64,000 nt of DNA from NCBI RefSeq assembly GCF_009865135.1, contig NZ_WWGH01000001.1:4650001-4714000 (forward strand), written 5' to 3'. Made by a program: the position numbers and the translations under genes. Below the pieces are notes generated by a model that saw only the letters and a list, made by a program, of their open reading frames with translations, was not told the origin of the DNA and ran no database searches. Position 1 is the first letter of the stretch, and each line of letters starts with the position of its first letter. The stretch is from Streptomyces sp. SID8374. GTDB lineage: Bacteria > Actinomycetota > Actinomycetes > Streptomycetales > Streptomycetaceae. Below, in pieces: positions 50,600 through 59,111 of the stretch.

Positions 50600-50988
50600 A
50601 AACCATCCTGAACATCATCTGGCTCGTGCTGTGCGGGTTCTGGATGTTCCTCGGCTATCTCCTCGCAGGCGTGCTGCTCTGCATCACCATCATCGGCATC
50701 CCGTTCGGCGTCGCCGCCTTCAGGATCGGGATCTACGCGCTCTGGCCCTTCGGCTACACCGTCGTCGACCGCAGGGACGCCGGATCGCCCTCCTGCGTCG
50801 GCAACGTCCTCTGGCTGATCCTCGCCGGATGGTGGCTCGCCCTCGGCCACATCACCACCGGCATCGCCCTCTGCATCACGATCATCGGCATCCCTCTGGG
50901 CATCGCCAACTTCAAGCTGATCCCCGTCTCGCTGATGCCCTTCGGCAAGGAGATCGTCACCACGGACCAGCCGTTCGTCGCCCGCTAG
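50596..50988 (+). CDS. YccF domain membrane protein
   Basis: 130 residues with an internal duplication: NIIWLVLCGFWMFLGYLLAGVLLCITIIGIPFG and NVLWLILAGWWLALGHITTGIALCITIIGIPLG are repeats of the YccF unit. Inner-membrane protein of unknown function. Start overlaps the htpX stop, so HtpX may act with or on it (inference). Confidence 0.88.
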   Translation: MKTILNIIWLVLCGFWMFLGYLLAGVLLCITIIGIPFGVAAFRIGIYALWPFGYTVVDRRDAGSPSCVGNVLWLILAGWWLALGHITTGIALCITIIGIPLGIANFKLIPVSLMPFGKEIVTTDQPFVAR

Positions 50989-51063
50989 CACCGGGGGACT
51001 CGGCTGTCGAGACCGGGAAACGCAGCTGACGGGCCCCGGAGCGACCGCGTACGCTCCCCAGCC

Positions 51064-51519
51064 GTGGACAGGCAACGCACGGAAGCCGTGGACAGGCAAC
51101 GCACGGACCGGCAGCTCCGGCTGATCGCCGAGACGGTCCGGATCGCCGACGCGCTCGGCGTGGACCTCTGGCTCCGCGGCGGCTGGGCCATGGAGTTCTT
51201 CCTCAAGCAGGGCGAGGAGAGCAGCTTCGCCTTGCTGGACGAGGACGGCTCCGGCCATGCGGTGGTCGCGGGCGGGCCCTGGGCCGGGGAACGGTGGCCG
51301 GACGGCATGCTCGAAGGCCCGCTCGGCCGTATCGGTGCGACGGCCTGTCCGGTCATCAGCCCGGCCGCCCAGATCGAGATCAAGCGGATGACGCCGGTCT
51401 GGATCCCCGGCCGCCCGCGCCGGGCCGAGGACGCCGAGGACATCCGCGTACTGGAGACGGCTCTACGCGACGCTGGTGGCGGGCCGGACCGGGAGCGGCC
51501 GGGCGGCACACCGCGATAG
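51064..51519 (+). CDS. Aminoglycoside adenylyltransferase-like nucleotidyltransferase, active site deleted
   Basis: 151 residues. It begins like the nucleotidyltransferase family of AadA/LinF relatives (LWLRGGWAMEFFL), then jumps to KQGEESSFALL and ends normally (VISPAAQIEIKRM, RRAEDAEDIRVL). The segment in between, which in relatives holds the DHxDxDW metal/catalytic motif, is missing without frameshift (about 60 codons). GTG 51064; the first 24 bp repeat almost exactly (VDRQRTEA/VDRQRTDR), so GTG 51088 may also be used. Unlikely to be enzymatically active. Confidence 0.7.
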   Translation: MDRQRTEAVDRQRTDRQLRLIAETVRIADALGVDLWLRGGWAMEFFLKQGEESSFALLDEDGSGHAVVAGGPWAGERWPDGMLEGPLGRIGATACPVISPAAQIEIKRMTPVWIPGRPRRAEDAEDIRVLETALRDAGGGPDRERPGGTPR

Positions 51520-51646
51520 GCGCCCTGCCCGCTGACCTGCCCGCCGGCCCGTTCCACGCCCCCTCCGCCGACGGCAGCCCACGCAACCGAACGCACGCTC
51601 GCTGCGTCTTGTGTTCCAAGACCAAGCAAGGGGTAGGAGCAGCGAC

Positions 51647-51919
51647 ATGAGCATTGTCGGTTGGATCATTCTTGGGCTGCTCGCCGGAGTCATAGCCAAA
51701 ATCCTGCTCCCGGGCCGCGACCCGGGCGGCATCATCGGGACCACCCTCATCGGGATCGCCGGTGCCTTCGTCGGAGGCTGGCTCTCCAGTCAGTTCCTCG
51801 ACCGTCCGATCAGCAACGACTTCTACGACACCGCGACCTGGATCGCCGCCATCGCCGGCTCCTTGGTCCTGCTGATCCTCTACCGGCTGCTCTTCGGCAA
51901 CTCTCGCGAACGCCGCTGA
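51647..51919 (+). CDS. GlsB/YeaQ/YmgE family membrane protein
   Basis: 90 residues, three helices: MSIVGWIILGLLAGVIAKILLPG, GGIIGTTLIGIAGAFVGGWL and WIAAIAGSLVLLILYRLLFG. Stress-associated transglycosylase-associated family of unknown function. ATG 51647 after GTAGGAG. Confidence 0.9.
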   Translation: MSIVGWIILGLLAGVIAKILLPGRDPGGIIGTTLIGIAGAFVGGWLSSQFLDRPISNDFYDTATWIAAIAGSLVLLILYRLLFGNSRERR

Positions 51920-51932
51920 CCGCTTCTGGGGC

Positions 51933-52616
51933 TCAACTCAGCCCGGTCTCCCGCAACGTCACATTCAGCCGGCCCGTTCGCATCCCCGCGGCAGGGTCGG
52001 CTGTTCCGGCGTACACCTTCGGCACCCCGTGGAACGCGAAGCGCGACGGGCCGCCGAAGACGAAGAGGTCCCCGGAGACCAACTCCACGTCCGTGTAGGG
52101 CCGCCCGCGATCCTCGGTGTTCCCGAAGCGGAACAGACACGTCGCCCCGATGCTCAACGACACCACAGGAGCACCCGAACGCTCCTCCTTGTCCTGGTGC
52201 ATCCCCATCCGCGCCGCGTCGTCATAGAAGTTGATCAGCGCGGTGTCCGGAGTGAACGCCTCCGCCGCGCCCTCGTCCCCGTACGCCTCCGCCACCGCCG
52301 CACGCCCCAGCGCGACCAGCCACGGCGGCAACGCGGCCACCGGGGCGCCGTTCACATCGTCGGCGGTACGGGTGTACCGGTACGGCTGCCAGTGCCACCC
52401 CAGGCACACCGTCCGCACCGACATCACACCGCCGCCCGGCAACACCGTGTGCCGCAACGGAACCGGCCCCCGCGCCCACTCCCGGCACGCCCCCACCAAC
52501 TCCCGCCGCCGCTCCACCGAAAGCCACTCCGGTACGTGCACGGCACCCGGCGCGACCACCTGCCGGGGCCGCGGGAACAGCCCGCCCGAAGCCGCCGGAA
52601 CCCCACGCGAGACCAC
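51933..52616 (-). CDS. alkB: AlkB-like alpha-ketoglutarate-dependent DNA repair dioxygenase
   Basis: 227 residues. Removes methyl groups from 1-methyladenine/3-methylcytosine in DNA or RNA. Fe(II) ligands: MHQDKEE (HxD) and FHGVPKVY, plus the 2-oxoglutarate-binding Arg in GRLNVTLRETG. NFYDDAARMGMHQD precedes. GTG 52616 follows the ogt stop at 52631 by 14 bases with GAGGGT upstream, so ogt and alkB form an alkylation-repair operon. Confidence 0.9.
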   Translation of the reverse strand: MVSRGVPAASGGLFPRPRQVVAPGAVHVPEWLSVERRRELVGACREWARGPVPLRHTVLPGGGVMSVRTVCLGWHWQPYRYTRTADDVNGAPVAALPPWLVALGRAAVAEAYGDEGAAEAFTPDTALINFYDDAARMGMHQDKEERSGAPVVSLSIGATCLFRFGNTEDRGRPYTDVELVSGDLFVFGGPSRFAFHGVPKVYAGTADPAAGMRTGRLNVTLRETGLS

Positions 52617-52630
52617 CCGTCACACCACCC

Positions 52631-53185
52631 TCAGCCGCCGGCCCGCACCCGCGAGGCGCCACCGGCTTTCACAACGCCCTCCACACACGCGGCCCCTTCG
52701 AGCCCCAGCAGCACCTGCTTGCGCTCCAGGCCACCCGCGTACCCCCGCAGCGCCCCGTCCGCGCCGATCACCCGGTGGCACGGCCGCACGACCAGCAACG
52801 GGTTGCGCCCGATCGCCGTTCCCACCGCCCGCACCCCCGCGCCCGAGGCCCCGACCCGCGCGGCGACCTCCCCGTACGACAGGGTCTGCCCGTACGGGAT
52901 CGACTCGACCACCTCCCAGACGCGCCGCTGGAACTCCGTACCCACACCCTCGGCGAACGGCACGTCGAACCGCGTCGACCGCCCCGCGAAGTACGCCTCC
53001 ACCTGCGCGACGACCCCCACGAACAGCTCGGGCACCTCCAGCCACCCGTCCTGGACGACCGCGCCGCCCTTCTGGCCGGGCACGGACAACGACACCAGCC
53101 GCAGCCCCTCGGCCGTCCCGTCCGACTCGCCCACCAGCAGCAACTCGCCCACCGGACTCGCCACCCGCGTGTACACCGTCGTCAC
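52631..53185 (-). CDS. ogt: Methylated-DNA--[protein]-cysteine S-methyltransferase
   Basis: 184 residues. Suicide repair of O6-methylguanine: active-site VVRPCHRVIGADG, helix-turn-helix-like TEFQRRVWEVVESIPYGQTLSYGEVA and GNPL-type wing (GRNPLLVVRPC). N-terminal half (FAGRSTRFDVPF) conserved. The last 30 residues are Ala/Gly-rich beyond the core. GTG 53185. Confidence 0.93.
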   Translation of the reverse strand: MTTVYTRVASPVGELLLVGESDGTAEGLRLVSLSVPGQKGGAVVQDGWLEVPELFVGVVAQVEAYFAGRSTRFDVPFAEGVGTEFQRRVWEVVESIPYGQTLSYGEVAARVGASGAGVRAVGTAIGRNPLLVVRPCHRVIGADGALRGYAGGLERKQVLLGLEGAACVEGVVKAGGASRVRAGG

Positions 53186-53376
53186 GACCGCTCACTTCCT
53201 CCGCTGCTGATCCGCTGAACCGAGGCGACCCTCGGCCCTCACCGGCCAGTCTGCTCCGCACCCCACACCCGCCACCGGCGGTTTTCGGACACGGAGCCGG
53301 GCACCCCCCGAAACGCGGAGAGGCACCCCGTCCAGGTCGGCCCCGACGGCGTGCCCCTTCTCGTTCACGAATCGCC

Positions 53377-53865
53377 CTACCGGTAGTTCACGAACTGGAT
53401 GGCGAAGTCGAGGTCCTTGTCCTTCAGCAGCGCCTGCACGGCCTGGAGGTCGTCGCGGCTCTTCGAGCTGACGCGCAGCTCGTCACCCTGGACCTGCGCC
53501 TTGACGCCCTTGGGGCCCTCGTCGCGAATGATCTTGGCCACCTTCTTGGCGTTCTCCTGGGAGATGCCTTCCTCGATGGTGGCGAAGATCTTGTACTCCT
53601 TGCCGGAGAGCTGCGGCTCACCGGCGTCCAGCGACTTCAGCGAGATGCCCCGCTTGATCAGCTTGGACTGGAAGATGTCGAGGATCGCCTTGACCCGCTC
53701 CTCGCCGTTCGCCTCCATCAGGATCTTCTCGCCGGACCACGAGATCGAGGCGCCCGTGCCCTTGAAGTCGTAACGCTGGGAGATCTCCTTGGCGGCCTGG
53801 TTGAGGGCGTTGTCGACCTCCTGCCGCTCGACCTTCGAGACGATGTCGAAACTGGAGTCGGCCAT
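53377..53865 (-). CDS. YajQ family nucleotide-binding protein
   Basis: 162 residues, entire length matches UPF0234/YajQ: SSFDIVSKVERQEVDNALNQ, KEISQRYDFKGT, and KVAKIIRDEGPKGVKAQVQGDELRVSSKSRDDLQ. Binds nucleotides (c-di-GMP in Xanthomonas relatives; not shown here). ATG 53865 with AAGGAG eight bases upstream. Confidence 0.94.
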   Translation of the reverse strand: MADSSFDIVSKVERQEVDNALNQAAKEISQRYDFKGTGASISWSGEKILMEANGEERVKAILDIFQSKLIKRGISLKSLDAGEPQLSGKEYKIFATIEEGISQENAKKVAKIIRDEGPKGVKAQVQGDELRVSSKSRDDLQAVQALLKDKDLDFAIQFVNYR

Positions 53866-54032
53866 GACGTGTGGCTCCTTGCGTCGAATGTGCGTGGGAT
53901 ACAGCGCAAAGCCTAGCCACCGCCGCACCCTCCGGCTGCTGATCAATGAGGTGGCGGAGCACCCCTGGCCATCAGGTATTGTTTACGTCGTCGCCAAGGA
54001 GCTCACCAGTGGAGATCCGACGCGTCGTTCGA

Positions 54033-54114
<82 letters not shown>

Positions 54115-54121
54115 CGCGAAC

Positions 54122-54156
54122 GAAGCCCCCGACCAGTCCTTCTGGTCGGGGGCTTC
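54122..54156 (+). terminator. 15-bp perfect hairpin after tRNA-Tyr
   Basis: GAAGCCCCCGACCAG at 54122-54136 and its complement at 54142-54156 around TCCTT. Located eight bases after the tRNA; it can serve both this transcript and the convergent Rossmann gene ending at 54186. Confidence 0.9.
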
Positions 54157-54185
54157 CTCGTTCTCGGCAGCTGTCAGCCGCTCCG

Positions 54186-54842
54186 TCAGTTGCCCGCGAC
54201 GTCCTTCACGGAGACCGTGACCGGCACGTTGCCCGAGATGACTTCGAGGGTCAGGCCCGCCGTCGCCGGGGTGTCCAGCAGCTCCAGGATCGTCGCCGCC
54301 ACGTCGTCGCGCGGGATCGGGCCGCGCCCGGTCTTCGCGGCGAGCAGGATCTGCCCGTTGCCCGCGTCGTCGGTGAGCATCCCGGGGCGCAGGATCGTCC
54401 AGTCGAGTGCGGAGCGGGAGCGTACGTCGGCGTCCGCCGCGCCCTTCGCCCTCAGGTAGACGTCGAACACCTCGTCGCCGGGGTGGTCGGGGTCGGCGCC
54501 CATGGAGGAGATGACGATGTACCGGCGTACGCCCGCGGCTTCGGCGGCGTCGGCGAACAGGACGGCGGCGCCCCGGTCGACGGTGTCCTTGCGGGCGGTG
54601 CCGCTGTTCGGTCCGGCGCCCGCCGCGAAGACGGCCGCGTCGGCCCCGCGCAGCACCTCGGCGGTCTCCTCCACGGTGGCCGATTCGAGGTCCAGCACGG
54701 CGGGTTCGGCGCCGAGGTCGGTGAGGTCCTTGCTTTGTTGAGGGTTGCGGATGATCCCTACGGCCTCGTCGCCGCGTGCGGCGAGCAGCCGTTCCAGCCG
54801 CTGTGCGATCTGTCCGTGTCCACCTGCGATGACAATGCGCAT
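54186..54842 (-). CDS. NAD(P)H-binding atypical SDR (NmrA/YwnB-like)
   Basis: 218 residues. RIVIAGGHGQIAQRLERLLAARGDEAVGIIRN is the GxxGxxG Rossmann start; later VISSMGADPDHPGDEVF and DWTILRPGMLTDD fit atypical short-chain dehydrogenases. No Tyr-x3-Lys catalytic pair is visible. ATG 54842 lies directly after GGAGGT with almost no spacer, so initiation may be inefficient or the start lies elsewhere. Confidence 0.8.
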   Translation of the reverse strand: MRIVIAGGHGQIAQRLERLLAARGDEAVGIIRNPQQSKDLTDLGAEPAVLDLESATVEETAEVLRGADAAVFAAGAGPNSGTARKDTVDRGAAVLFADAAEAAGVRRYIVISSMGADPDHPGDEVFDVYLRAKGAADADVRSRSALDWTILRPGMLTDDAGNGQILLAAKTGRGPIPRDDVAATILELLDTPATAGLTLEVISGNVPVTVSVKDVAGN

Positions 54843-54876
54843 ACCTCCGACCGTACGCCCGGCGGCCGCCGTGTGC

Positions 54877-56169
54877 TCAGCTCTTGGGCCCGCCACCGGA
54901 GTCGGGTCGTCCCTGGCGGGGGAAGTCCGGACCGGCGGCCGTGTCGGGGTCGGAGTCGCAGTATTCGCGTACGGCGCTGGTGCGGGCGACGACCCGGCCG
55001 CGGTGGACGACGATCCGGCTGTAGGCGAGGGAGAGCACGGCGGAGAGCCGTTCCCCGCGTACGGCGAGGAGTTCGGCGGGGAAGCCCGCCTCCACGCGGA
55101 TGTCGGGCAGCCCGAGGGCCGCGCGGGCGATCGTGGAGACCATGGCGTACGCGTGCTCGGCGCGCAGACCGTGCTGCGAGGCGAGGAGGTACGCCGCTTC
55201 GAGCGGGTCGCCGCGGCCCACCGGGTTGGCCGTGTCGCGGAGCGCGCCGCTGCCCGCCACCACGCGTACGCCTGCGGAGCGCAGGAGGCGTACGGGAGCG
55301 CTCGTACGGCGTTCGGAGCCCGCGCAGCCGCCCTGGGGGAGGCAGACGACGGTGATGCCGGCGGCGGCGAGCTGGTCGGCGGCGCGGCTCGCGGTCTCCA
55401 GGGGGAGGTGGGCGAGGCCGGCGCAGGGGCCGATGGTGACCCCGGGGCGCAGGCCCCCGGCCATCGCGGCGAGGCGGGCGAGCCGGGTCGGGTCGTCGCC
55501 GTCGGTGTGCAGGTCGACGGGGCAGCCGTGCTCGGCGGCGACATCCAGGACGGCCGCGGTGTACCCGGTGGGGTCGGGGTCCAGGTCGGGGCGGCCGCCG
55601 ACGACGGCGGCACCCATCTTGACGGCGTCGCGGAGCATGGCCAGGTTGTCGGCCCCGGCGACCCCGGTGAGCAGCCGGGGCACGGCGACCGCAGTGAGGT
55701 CGGCGAGGCCGCGCAGGGCCCGCCGGGTCTGTAGGACGGCCTCCAGCGCGGCGAGGCCCTGGACGTCCCCGATCCGGACGTGGGCGCGCAGGGCGGTGGC
55801 GCCGTGGCCGAGCTGGAGGAGGGCGGCCTCGGTGGCGCGGCGCTGGATGTCCTCGGCGTGGTGGGAGGCGGGCCCCGGGCCGTCGGGGCCGGTGCCGTCG
55901 GCGGTGAGGGCCGTGTCGCCGTGGGCGTGGGGCTCGGCCGGGGCGGGGAGCAGGAGGTAGCCGCGCAGGTCGATGCGGGGGCCGCGGGTGGTGAGGCTGC
56001 CCGCGGTGCCGACGGCCTCGATACGGCTGCCGCTGAGGCGTACGTCGACGGCGCGGCCGTCGGTCAGGCGGGCGCCGCTCAGGACGAGGGCGGGGGTGCC
56101 GTCGGTGGTGGCCGCTTCGGCGCTGTCGGGCGCGTTGTCGTCGGGCCGACGCGGCTGGCTGTCGGGCAT
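54877..56169 (-). CDS. Amidohydrolase family protein (cytosine-deaminase-like), metal site incomplete
   Basis: 430 residues. TIM-barrel amidohydrolase: substrate-metal motif HxH in EPHAHGD, VDLHTDG as the later His, and an N-terminal beta-sandwich. In cytosine deaminase relatives two more residues, a His in a VSHxx segment and an Asp in a GxDNxxD segment, hold the metal; the corresponding places read GPCAGLAHL and GSGALRDTANP, so neither ligand is obvious. C-terminal 30 residues are polar. ATG 56169. May hydrolyse an unknown amine or have lost activity. Confidence 0.8.
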   Translation of the reverse strand: MPDSQPRRPDDNAPDSAEAATTDGTPALVLSGARLTDGRAVDVRLSGSRIEAVGTAGSLTTRGPRIDLRGYLLLPAPAEPHAHGDTALTADGTGPDGPGPASHHAEDIQRRATEAALLQLGHGATALRAHVRIGDVQGLAALEAVLQTRRALRGLADLTAVAVPRLLTGVAGADNLAMLRDAVKMGAAVVGGRPDLDPDPTGYTAAVLDVAAEHGCPVDLHTDGDDPTRLARLAAMAGGLRPGVTIGPCAGLAHLPLETASRAADQLAAAGITVVCLPQGGCAGSERRTSAPVRLLRSAGVRVVAGSGALRDTANPVGRGDPLEAAYLLASQHGLRAEHAYAMVSTIARAALGLPDIRVEAGFPAELLAVRGERLSAVLSLAYSRIVVHRGRVVARTSAVREYCDSDPDTAAGPDFPRQGRPDSGGGPKS

Positions 56170-56425
56170 CGCGCTCCTGGGAGGGGTGCAAGATCACACG
56201 GAGTGGGGTCGAGCCTAGGGGCGTGCGCGGGCGGCTTCCGGGAGGAGCGCAATAGTCGTACCGGTGCGCCTGTGTCGACGCGGGGAAGGGCTCCGTCCGG
56301 AAGAGCGCGCGGGATGGATCAAGGCCTGATCAGGGGGTGTGGGCAGACCCGGAGTGACGGCCCGAGCGGGGTGCCGAAACGGATTTGGGCGATCGGCCGG
56401 GGACCGTGTAATGTCTTCCTCGCTC

Positions 56426-56498
56426 GCCCCAATAGCTCAGTCGGTAGAGCGTCTCCATGGTAAGGAGAAGGTCTGCGGTTCGATTCCGCATTGGGGCT
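56426..56498 (+). tRNA. tRNA-Thr (GGT)
   Basis: 73 bases. Acceptor GCCCCAA pairs with TTGGGGC, D arm GCTCAGTCGGTAGAGC, anticodon loop ATGGTAA with GGT, T arm GGTTCGATTCC. Discriminator T at 56498; CCA not encoded. Confidence 0.95.
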
Positions 56499-56513
56499 CT
56501 GGTGATCGGGAAA

Positions 56514-56529
56514 CCCCGCTTCGGCGGGG
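56514..56529 (+). other. Hairpin with TTCG tetraloop between tRNA-Thr and tRNA-Met
   Basis: CCCCGC-TTCG-GCGGGG. UUCG-closed, very stable; may be a processing barrier or weak terminator between two tRNAs. Confidence 0.6.
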
Positions 56530-56543
56530 GGACTCATCATCAA

Positions 56544-56616
56544 AGCGGTGTAGCTCAGTCGGTAGAGCAAGCGGCTCATAATCGCTGTGTCACCGGTTCA
56601 AGTCCGGTCACCGCTA
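56544..56616 (+). tRNA. tRNA-Met (CAT), elongator type
   Basis: 73 bases. Acceptor AGCGGTG pairs with CACCGCT, D arm GCTCAGTCGGTAGAGC, anticodon loop CTCATAA with CAT, T arm GGTTCAAGTCC. The paired first base of the acceptor (A1-T72) argues for elongator rather than initiator Met. CCA not encoded. Confidence 0.93.
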
Positions 56617-56704
56617 CTAACGGTAGCCGATTGTTGGGTCGGTCCTTCGATCGGCTACTCTTTTATGCGTTCATCCGTCCATCGTCCGTCCAAGGAGCAC
56701 TCAC

Positions 56705-56869
56705 GTGGCTGCCACCGACGTCCGCCCGAAGATCACGCTGGCCTGCGTGGAGTGCAAGGAGCGGAACTACATCACCAAGAAGAACCGGCGTAACAACCCG
56801 GACCGTCTTGAGATGAAGAAGCACTGCCCGCGCTGCAACTCGCACACCGCGCACCGCGAAACGCGCTGA
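56705..56869 (+). CDS. rpmG: 50S ribosomal protein L33
   Basis: 54 residues: [48 protein letters not shown]. Two CxxC pairs (CVEC and CPRC) make it the zinc-binding C+ form, not the zinc-free one. GTG 56705 with AAGGAG upstream. Followed by a strong hairpin; together with tRNA-Thr and tRNA-Met it is the standard actinomycete rpmG neighbourhood. Confidence 0.96.
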
Positions 56870-56880
56870 ATCAGGCTCGT

Positions 56881-56915
56881 ACACGAGGCCGTCCCCTCTG
56901 GGGGCGGCCTCGTGT
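56881..56915 (+). terminator. 16-bp hairpin after rpmG
   Basis: ACACGAGGCCGTCCCC (56881-56896) pairs with GGGGGCGGCCTCGTGT (56900-56915), one G-T pair, three-base loop TCT. Starts 11 bp after the rpmG stop. Confidence 0.9.
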
Positions 56916-56985
56916 CGTTGTCCGGGGTGCATCCCCGCACCGGGGCGTGCCCTTATTCGTCTTTCCATCAGGAGGTAGCGAGCTC

Positions 56986-57438
56986 ATGGCGCTCGACCAG
57001 TCCTTCGTGGGGCGGACGTATCCGCCCACCCCGGCGTACGAGGTAGGCCGGGAGAAGATCCGCGAGTTCGCCGAGGCGGTGGGTGACACCCATCCCGCGT
57101 ACGTCGACGCGGAGGCGGCCCGTGCGCTCGGCCACCCCGATGTGATCGCGCCGCCCACTTTCGTCTTCTCCATCACCTACCGGGCCGCCGGCGAAGTGGT
57201 GCAGGACCCGCAGCTCGGCCTGGACTACAGCCGGGTCGTCCACGGTGACCAGAAGTTCTCCTACGTGCGTCCCGTACGGGCGGGGGACCGGCTGACGGTC
57301 ACCTCCACGATCGAGACCATCAAGTCCATGGCGGGCAACGACATCGTGGACATCCGCGGCGACGTGCACGACGAGGCCGGCGAGCTGGTCGTCACGGCGC
57401 TCACGAAGCTGGTGGCACGCGCCGCCGAGGAGGCGTGA
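56986..57438 (+). CDS. HadA-like (3R)-hydroxyacyl dehydratase subunit, MaoC-like N-terminal type
   Basis: 150 residues: DQSFVGRTYPPTPAYEVGREKIREFAEAVGDTHPAYVD and VIAPPTFVFSITYRAAGE are the UPF0336/FAS1_DH family, subunit A of the mycobacterial HadAB dehydratase type. Non-catalytic hot-dog subunit, stabilises or positions the acyl chain. ATG 56986 with AGGAGG upstream. TGATG junction with the next gene. Confidence 0.88.
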   Translation: MALDQSFVGRTYPPTPAYEVGREKIREFAEAVGDTHPAYVDAEAARALGHPDVIAPPTFVFSITYRAAGEVVQDPQLGLDYSRVVHGDQKFSYVRPVRAGDRLTVTSTIETIKSMAGNDIVDIRGDVHDEAGELVVTALTKLVARAAEEA

Positions 57439-57866
57439 TGACGGCGAAGGTCTCCTACGGTTCGGTCGAGGTCGGTACGGAGCTGCCCGCGCAGTCGTTC
57501 CCGGTGACGCGGGCGACGCTCGTCCAGTACGCCGGTGCGTCGGGCGACTTCAACCCGATCCACTGGAACGAGAAGTTCGCCCTTGAGGTCGGGCTGCCGG
57601 ACGTGATCGCGCACGGCATGTTCACGATGGCCGAGGCGATCCGCGTGGTCACGGACTGGGCCGGGGACCCGGGCGCGGTCGTCGAGTACGGGGTGCGGTT
57701 CACCAAGCCCGTCGTCGTGCCCAACGACGACAAGGGCGCGCTGATCGAGGTCAGCGGCAAGGTCGCGGCCAAGCTGGAGGACAACCTGGTCCGGGTGGAC
57801 CTGGTGGCCGTGTGCGACGGCAAGAAGGTGCTGGGCATGTCCCGCGCCGTCGTCCGGCTCGCCTGA
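57438..57866 (+). CDS. MaoC family dehydratase, HadB-like
   Basis: 142 residues. Catalytic hydratase motif ASGDFNPIHWNEKFALEVGLPDVIAHGMF with the Asp/His pair. Would dehydrate 3-hydroxyacyl-ACP together with the partner upstream. ATG 57438 overlaps the partner's stop (TGATG); GTG 57435 is possible. Confidence 0.9.
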   Translation: MTAKVSYGSVEVGTELPAQSFPVTRATLVQYAGASGDFNPIHWNEKFALEVGLPDVIAHGMFTMAEAIRVVTDWAGDPGAVVEYGVRFTKPVVVPNDDKGALIEVSGKVAAKLEDNLVRVDLVAVCDGKKVLGMSRAVVRLA

Positions 57867-57937
57867 GGACCACGCGGAAGCTGTACGGTCCGTGGCCCCG
57901 CCCGAGCGGCGGGGGCGCGGACCGTACTCTTGTCCCC

Positions 57938-58993
57938 GTGCAGGAACTCCACGATGCCCCCCTCGCCCCCCTGACCACCTTCCGGCTCGGCGGCCCCGCC
58001 ACCCGGCTCCTGACGGCCACCACCGATGCCGAGGTGGTCGCCGCCGTGGCCGAGGCCGACGCGAGCGGCACCCCGCTGCTGGTCATCGGCGGCGGCTCCA
58101 ACCTGGTCATCGGCGACAAGGGCTTCGACGGCACGGCGCTGCGGATCGCCACCAAGGGATTCACGCTCTCCGGTACGTCGCTGGAGCTGGCGGCCGGTGA
58201 GGTCTGGACCGACGCCGTCGCCCGGACCGTGGAGGCGGGCCTCGCGGGCATCGAGTGCCTGGCCGGGATCCCCGGCTCCGCGGGCGCGACGCCCATCCAG
58301 AACGTCGGGGCGTACGGCCAGGAGGTCGCCTCCACCATCACGGAGGTCGTCGCCTACGACCGGCAGACCCGGGAGACGGTGACCCTTCCGAACGCGGAGT
58401 GCTCCTTCTCGTACCGGCACAGCCGCTTCAAGGCGGAACCCGACCGGTTCGTGGTGCTCCGCGTCCGGTTCGAGCTGGAGGAGGCGGGCGGTCTCTCCGC
58501 GCCCCTCGCCTACCCGGAGACGGCCCGGGCCATGGGCGTCCAGCAGGGCGAGCGCGTCGCCGCCTCCGCCGCCCGGGAGACCGTGCTGAAGCTGCGCGCC
58601 GGCAAGGGCATGGTGCTGGACCCGGACGACCACGACACCTGGTCCGCGGGCTCCTTCTTCACCAACCCGATCCTCGACGCGGCCGCGTTCCAGGAGTTCC
58701 TGGCCCGGGTCCACGAGCGCCTCGGCCCGGACGTGGCACCCCCGGCGTTCCCCGCCGAGGACGGCCGGACCAAGACCTCGGCGGCCTGGCTGATCGACCG
58801 GGCCGGCTTCACCAAGGGGTACGGCAGCGGCCCGGCCCGGATCTCCACCAAGCACACCCTCGCCCTGACCAACCGCGGCGAGGCCACCACCGAGGACCTC
58901 CTTGCGCTGGCCCGTGAGGTCGTCGCCGGGGTCCATGCGGCCTTCGGCGTCACCCTGGTCAACGAGCCGGTGACGGTCGGCGTGACCCTCTGA
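57938..58993 (+). CDS. murB: UDP-N-acetylmuramate dehydrogenase
   Basis: 351 residues. Reduces UDP-GlcNAc-enolpyruvate to UDP-MurNAc with NADPH. FAD-binding VIGGGSNLVIGDKG, GIPGSAGATPIQNVGAYGQE, the catalytic Ser in SWSAGSFFTNP-like GSFFTNP and C-terminal AAWLIDRAGFTKG. GTG 57938 lies seven bases after a TACTCT -10-like hexamer (57925-57930), with no ribosome site, so the transcript may be leaderless. Confidence 0.95.
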   Translation: MQELHDAPLAPLTTFRLGGPATRLLTATTDAEVVAAVAEADASGTPLLVIGGGSNLVIGDKGFDGTALRIATKGFTLSGTSLELAAGEVWTDAVARTVEAGLAGIECLAGIPGSAGATPIQNVGAYGQEVASTITEVVAYDRQTRETVTLPNAECSFSYRHSRFKAEPDRFVVLRVRFELEEAGGLSAPLAYPETARAMGVQQGERVAASAARETVLKLRAGKGMVLDPDDHDTWSAGSFFTNPILDAAAFQEFLARVHERLGPDVAPPAFPAEDGRTKTSAAWLIDRAGFTKGYGSGPARISTKHTLALTNRGEATTEDLLALAREVVAGVHAAFGVTLVNEPVTVGVTL

Positions 58994-59075
58994 GCACACG
59001 CGTGACCCCCTGAGCACACGCGTGCCCCTCCAGGCGCACGCGTGTCCCTATAAGCGCACGCGTCGCCTCCTTATA
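58981..59075. repeat. ~20-bp tandem repeat after murB
   Basis: Four units built around ACGCGTG (GAGCACACGCGTGACCCCCT-like) run from the last murB codons. The first unit copies the GGCGTGACCCTCTGA end of the gene, so the array seems to have grown by slippage from coding sequence. Confidence 0.8.
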
Positions 59076-59111
59076 TACGTTCGCGTCGCCTACAAGGACA
59101 CGTAACGGCAC

